Origin: Beaufortia kweichowensis | Taxonomy: Eukaryota > Chordata > Actinopteri > Cypriniformes > Gastromyzontidae | Assembly (NCBI GenBank): GCA_019155185.1 | Contig: CM032813.1 | Coordinates: 6,741,001-6,805,000, forward strand | Length of the DNA: 64,000 bases | Direction of reading: 5' to 3' | In this document: positions 58,513 to 64,000 of the stretch, in pieces | How the letters are laid out: every line of letters starts with the position of its first letter | Numbering within the stretch: the first letter of the stretch is position 1 | Position numbers and translations under genes: made by a program | The notes under the pieces: generated by a model | Seen by the model: only the letters and a program-made list of their open reading frames with translations | What the model was told of the DNA's origin: nothing | Database searches by the model: none

Positions 58513-61500
58513 CAAATGAGCTTGGTGCCATCAGAAGTGTAGAAAACATACGCTTCAACTCCTGACGATCTAATGAATAGCATGTCCTCACTTGGTTCTT
58601 GCTAAATTAATAGTAGAATTTATTATGTTTATGGATATGACACATTGCACCGATTCAAATTCATGTGCATGACATCATTTACTTGACATATCATCATTAA
58701 TACAACCATTGCCCAATTTTAAGTAGAAATACATAATGAATCACTATGAACATTCTTGCCAAAACAAGTGCAACATATCCCTGACTGTAAAAATTACAGT
58801 GGGCGTCGGCTGAAAAACGAAGCGGGAAGTGCGGCGCACGGAGGATGCGATCCAATTTTAGGTCTATGCCTCGCAGGTCGTACTTAACTTGTTCCTGAGC
58901 AAAGCAGTTTGTATCCTGTGCTAGGATTCCACTGCCTGCCACACATGTAAAGAGAAAGAAGTGTTGTTATTCACAAGCTTGACCCCAGATGGACAAGTGT
59001 CAAACTTTTACTGTTAGATCAATGGCTCCTCACAGCACTTCCACACTTTAACTCTTGGATTTCCTGTTGTTGCTGACCTTTAAAAAAGTTAAAGGGGAAA
59101 TATTTTGTAGGGGGAAATACAGCTTTACGGTTGTACCGAGCTGATTGGCTGGAACATGGATGAAGCGTCCTTCAAATATAAAGAATGAAAATTAACGTGT
59201 GACTGATGAAAAGCTGTTTATACACTGGAATCACGTGGGGCGGCTCTCGGTTTACTGAACTAACTAAACAGCTTTTTGTTTGTTTCAACTTAACACAAAC
59301 TAACACTCCAGTCACATACAGTCTATCTACAGCTGTCATATAACATCATGCAACACGCACACATATATCCAGGGGTGGTCCTTTGTTGTAGGAGCTTCGT
59401 AATGATGAGAAGCACTTTGCAAACCTTGTGGTCACCCTGAACTACAGGCTGTTTCTAATCTTATATAAGGCATCGTTCTGATCTTCTCATCCTGTTGTTT
59501 GAAAGAGCTTAACAACCCACAATCTCTGAACCAACATATTATGAGAGGGAGAGATTCATTCATTAATGTCAGTGGTTTTGAACAGGAAATGACATGAAAA
59601 TCCTCCAAAACTCACAACGAGGACACACACATTTCTTAATTCTTCCATCCTTCCAAACACCAATACATACTGCCAGACACACATAAATACATGTAAAAAA
59701 AAGCATGTTTGTGATTTTATTATTTTAAAGTCACATGCTGAATTGATTAAAGCTCCTTACCAAAAGTAAAAAAGGTTTCCCTTGCTAAACGATTTGCCAC
59801 CCAGCTGTGATGTAGGTTATGGGAATGTTAGCTTTATATGTAAAGATTTAATGAGCTATAAAAAAGCAGGCTAAAATCTCTTAAAGGTAAATTATACAGA
59901 GGACTATTTGAATAATAAATGGACAATTCCATGCAAATGTCAAACTTACCATGAAAAATTTATGTTTTTACCAAAGGTTTTCATCATACTGATAGTTCAG
60001 ATGTCAAAATGTGGTGCTTTAAATATTCATGTAAGGTCTCTTTCAAAGTATTTAAAGCATGATTTGTAACATTTAAAGCATGATTTTTCATAGTGCTGTT
60101 TTTCAAATTGTCACATCTATAACAGTCCATATTTCTCATATTTTATGTTTTTTGAAGAGCTATCCCTTCTGGTTTGTGCATTTTAATTAACAGAAATCCT
60201 AAAAGTATGTTGCCTCTCAAAAATGTGTTTTTTTTGTCAAATCCATAACACATTAAATTTTTTTTACTGATATTTTTGTGATGTTTGTAACTCTATCAAA
60301 AGGGCATTAGTAAAATACAAACAGATGATTCACTATATTGGTAATAAATACATTCTGTGAGAATTTATATTTTAAGTTTTGGCAGAAAATGTCACATCCA
60401 TGATGTTAAAATATTGTTGTGGTAGGCAGAAGTGTTTTTCTACATTTAACTTTTGAACAATTTCTGTCATCAAAATAAGATGCAGAAACTGTGGTAATCA
60501 TAAAAAGTATAGAGACAGAAGGAGTCCAACAGACCAAACCTATGATGGTTTTAGGTTTTAAATACAGAAAGCTACAGAGCATAAGAAGACATTTATTTTT
60601 ATCAGCAAGAGCCAAACCTTTAAGATATTTTTGTAGAAACTAGAGAGCTGAGTAACATTTGCTCCCATGTTCACTTAGAACACACACCCACATATTGTTT
60701 TCTTCAACCTCATGTCTGTTTAAGCAGCAATTCATGGACTGACTGGCCCTTCACATCCCTGTTTTAATGTAGATCTCCATCAGAAGATTCCTGTCTCTCA
60801 CTAGAACGCTAAATGAGTGACACTCAACCACCACACCGGACATTCACACCTAAGATCAAAGAATTTGAGGATAACGGCTTTTACTCACATACCAGTGAAC
60901 TTTAGGTAGCCCCCAACACCCCCCGCACTCGGTTTTAACACCCCAGTGATAAGTCTGAAGAGGGCAAATGGTCCAAACACCTGTCCACAGTTCAAACACT
61001 GCCATCGTCCTTGTGCAATCACCTGTCGGCCATCAGCTGTGAAAAGGCTTCTCACTTTTACAAAGAAGGAAGAGGCTTTTCATTGTCTGTTTTACATGGT
61101 TGGTTTGTTGAGTGACTATCACCATGCACGGAGCTGAGGGTTTGAATCACCCTCTAAATAGCCCTTAACTAAATAAACACTCATGTTTGCTTAGAAAGAT
61201 GTGCATTAAAGAGTTTGTGGTACTTGACAGCTAGGTGAACCTTTTATTTAATAACACTTAAAACGGTTCTCTGTCTGGCACATGTTTTTTTTACATATGC
61301 CACTGTTACTGTTTGATTGTGTGGATAAACAGATTTCTTTAAATGTAAAAAAAAAAATTTATTTGCACTGACAGTCAAAAAGTTAATCTTTGTAAATCTC
61401 AAGAGAGGAAAAGCAGAATGGAGGGATAAGAAGAGGGAACATCAGAGAGTTAAGAGAGGAAATCCCACAGCAACCTGACCTCCATCTGAGCTTTGAGCTA

Positions 61501-62366
61501 CCTACTCGCTTCTCTTCCCTTTTCTCTTTGGGTGTGGTACGTATATCAAAAGCTCCATGTATCTATTTCCATATAGACATTTTGGCAAAAACAGACAAGG
61601 TGGCACCGACCACTAAAAAAACAAAAGCACTAAATTATATATTTCACATATAAACATATATTTAGATGACATAATGCATGAGAATGTACATAGACGAGGA
61701 ATGAGAAAAACATGTTCGTTCTCACAGTCTTACAGCACCTGGATTATCTTGAGGAAGATAGAGGTCTCTTAGTTTTTCTTAAAACACTGCATTCCTCTGC
61801 ATTCATCCACAGTAGAGGAAACAGACCCCTCTCTATCATCTGCTCATTCACAGAGCTCATGGCCCGCATGTGATTTCAATATGCACACAGCGAGTTAAAT
61901 GAGGGTCTGTTTGCATTTGTGCTAATGTGAGTGCTGGTTCATTCAGCGGGAAACTAAACAGAGTTACATGTATGTTTTTATCAGGTTTTTGAACAAAAAG
62001 CTCAACAAACAAACAAGGAATGAGTCCAGATGTGTTTTGGGAGAAGAATATTTACTAGTGGTTGAAGTGAACAGTTTTAAAGCTGATCTTCTATACCTGT
62101 TTGTTTCTCACAAGAGCATGAAAAACCTGTCTCAACACAGCCACAAAAGCTGTCTGTCTTTTCCGCAAATGCAGCATGTTAGTGTTAGGGATATGGCAAG
62201 TGCAGTGGTGGGTGGGGGTGGCCGAGGCACCTTGCAACAGCTGGACTGAATTAGCTGGGGTTGGGGGTGCAGAGGGGGCTCTGAGACTGCTGGCGCCAGG
62301 AGCAGGCCAGCAGGTCAGGGTGGATGAAGATTACCAAAACACAAGCGGGCAGCCGTGCCCTGCGGA

Positions 62367-62391
62367 GGGACGGGGAGGGGGGAAGCAGGGG
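62367..62391 (+). other. G-quadruplex motif
   Basis: Four G-runs of three to six with loops of 2, 1 and 5 bases (GGG-ac-GGGG-a-GGGGGG-aagca-GGGG). A second G-rich stretch lies at about 62209-62280. No gene is adjacent. Confidence 0.6.
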
Positions 62392-63469
62392 TTCCTGGCT
62401 CACAGGCCTTCAGCCACAGGATGGGGCGGCAGGAGGACTTCCACTTCCTGTCAGATAACCCTTTCCTGTCCATATGACATCCAGAGAAAGAATGCCTGAA
62501 AAGAAAACAGTGGATGCAGATATTTCATTTTGAATGAAACACCTTTCTTTCTGGAACTCATTTTGCTTAACATTTACCAAGATCTGCTCTCACGTCACCA
62601 TTCATTTCTGGGAGTGAACGCGACATGAGATCGAGATATTTACAATTAGATGGAGAGTGGAACGAAAACAGAGCAAACACTGCTGTAAAGCTCTAAATAT
62701 AGGCATTTTATTAGATTTGGATGCCAAATGGAGAATAAACACACTCAGCCACCATGTCTGGATTTGAAGTGGGATATAAAATGTTCAAGAACAGTTTCCG
62801 TATGAGGTTGAGAAAACATTTCAAAGGCAGACATTTAGAATTATAAGCCTGTACATTTGTTTTTGTTTTTTACACACAAACTGACATCCAGAAAACAAAG
62901 ATTATATTCAGGTTATCTTTATGTTCTTCATGGTTTACAAGTTATACAATTGTAAGATCAGTTAAATAGACAACAAACTGGATATATGTAACCGAACATT
63001 CATTTTTAGTCCATAAGGAATGATTTACATATACAACTGTGCTCTGTTGAGGTCCACAAGTTGACACGTAGAGCCATCTAGTGGTCGACTATAATATAAC
63101 AGGGATCAAATATGCCTCATAATAATGCCTCGTTCTTATACTATATGCTTGTTTTCCATTGAAAACTATTTATAATGTATCAGACTTTGTAATAAAAACA
63201 TCCATAGTTTTATACTTTTGAAACCAACGAATGAACAAAAGATTACTCATGAAGTTTAAACGACTCTAAAGTGCATCAATTTTTATCTGCACATAGCGTA
63301 CTTCACATGACGTGACTAGTCATAGTTTTTGATTTGTTAACAGTCTAAATTTTATGTGATGAACATAAAATGTAATCATTTTTAATCATTTAAAAATGTG
63401 ATAATTTTTTAGTAGACAACAACTGCCAGACTGCATAGACATAAATAAGCTACTGAACAATGACACAAG

Positions 63470-63790
63470 GTGGCGTCAAACGCACGTCTCATATCACTGG
63501 AAAACATGAATCTGAATGTTGTGTCAGATGTGAGATACTTGGAACAGTCGAGCATGTTCTAATCAAATGTAAAGGATATGTGAACTGAAAGACAACAACT
63601 AATAAAACCCCTCAGAACTATTAATACATCAGTTAAATAAAGATGCAAGAGTGTTCATTACAGTGTTAAAATACCTAAAAGACACATGATTAATGAACTG
63701 GATTTAGGAAAGAGTATTTAAATATCTTCAAGTTTTGTTTTCCTCAACAGCAACTCTCCACACTCCATCCCAGTAGGTGGCGCTTGATTC
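63470..63790 (+). mobile_element. 3' remnant of a non-LTR retrotransposon (LINE)
   Basis: In the frame from 63481 to the stop at 63588 the residues include GKHESECCVRC and TVEHVLIKCKGY. This is the Cys/His-type C-terminal motif (CxxC ... ETVEHVLLxC) found at the end of I-like LINE ORF2 proteins in fish. The piece near 63765, 'cagtaggtggcgctt', resembles LINE 3' UTR sequence. Only this decayed end remains. Confidence 0.5.
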
Positions 63791-64000
63791 AAGTGAGCCC
63801 TAAGACAGCATGAAATCACACCGCAACAAGTGCTCCGCACAGCGGACCCTCTACGACACAACTCCCGCTGTAGTAATGCTATATCAACACAGTTTAATTT
63901 TGCACTTAACTTTAACTTTTTAAAACAATTTACCCTATATTTGTATTATAATACAAATATAAAATACATTTAAAGTAAAAGTAGAGTCTCATCTAAATAA

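Larger units (their letters stand above)
54600..64000. other. Downstream flank of snai1, no supported gene
   Basis: No open frame here shows a recognisable protein family with consistent splice sites. GC-richer patches at 56440-56760 and 57880-58160 stand out from AT-rich surroundings and may be regulatory. SINE and LINE fragments and a G-quadruplex motif are listed separately. An exon-like minus-strand frame near 58800-58940 is unexplained. Confidence 0.5.

Noticed and set aside
62176..62499. Plus-strand frame of 107 codons in the G-rich patch
   Set aside because: Openness follows from high GC and Gly/Arg-rich translation; no start context or domain.
1..64000. CRISPR arrays, rRNA genes, bacterial operons, integrated phage
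   Set aside because: No direct-repeat/spacer arrays or rRNA sequence seen; split genes and repeats show vertebrate chromosomal DNA.

Overview
The window looks like chromosomal DNA from a teleost fish, most likely a cyprinid of the zebrafish/carp type. The evidence is AT-rich non-coding DNA, vertebrate split genes with GT-AG introns, 3' tails of fish tRNA-derived SINEs ('gtaagtcactttggataaaa'), a common fish MITE, and a gene set whose human counterparts lie mostly on chromosome 20q (MAFB, FAM83D, ZHX3, TOP1, TP53INP2, SNAI1) plus a CYLD-family gene. Species and ohnolog (a/b) assignments are inference.

Layout: 1-793 (+) is the 3' part of an intronless large-Maf gene (mafb), followed by about 11 kb of AT-rich DNA without genes (SINE tail, near-perfect 32-bp-arm hairpin, TTAA-flanked MITE, another MITE, a MARE-like site). 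12362-15314 (-) is fam83d in 4 coding exons. Its promoter side faces a CpG-rich stretch at 16.7-17.7 kb that probably starts zhx3 (+), whose main coding exon is 23024-25884. The long zhx3 5' intron holds diverged internal duplications. 29170-38441 (-) is a complete 21-exon top1, convergent with zhx3. 38.5-41.8 kb is repeat-rich (tandem tRNA-derived SINEs). 41807-45984 (-) is a compact CYLD-type deubiquitinase in 13 exons. 47727-48874 (-) is a divergent TP53INP-family gene in 3 exons. 51925-53565 (+) is snai1 (snai1b-like) in 3 exons. From about 54.6 kb to the end I see no convincing gene, only GC-richer patches, SINE/LINE fragments and a G-quadruplex motif.

The exon models for fam83d, top1, the CYLD-like gene, the TP53INP gene and snai1 were joined by hand. 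Each gives an uninterrupted frame of a length divisible by three (562, 754, 698, 157 and 256 residues). In the top1 and CYLD-like models the catalytic residues fall where the family predicts. The genes do not form one pathway: they are a conserved vertebrate linkage group containing two developmental transcription factors (mafb, snai1) flanked by gene-poor regulatory landscapes, a spindle protein, topoisomerase I, a deubiquitinase and an autophagy/transcription cofactor.

Most notable: (1) the zhx3 gene keeps the two zinc fingers and homeodomain 1 but shows no recognisable homeodomain 2-5; (2) the last exon of the TP53INP gene is hidden under an open reading frame on the opposite strand, which is the more obvious but probably wrong gene call; (3) a 32-bp inverted repeat at 6.1 kb could form a pre-miRNA-like or siRNA-like hairpin; (4) an array of TQT-type dynein-light-chain motifs in FAM83D.
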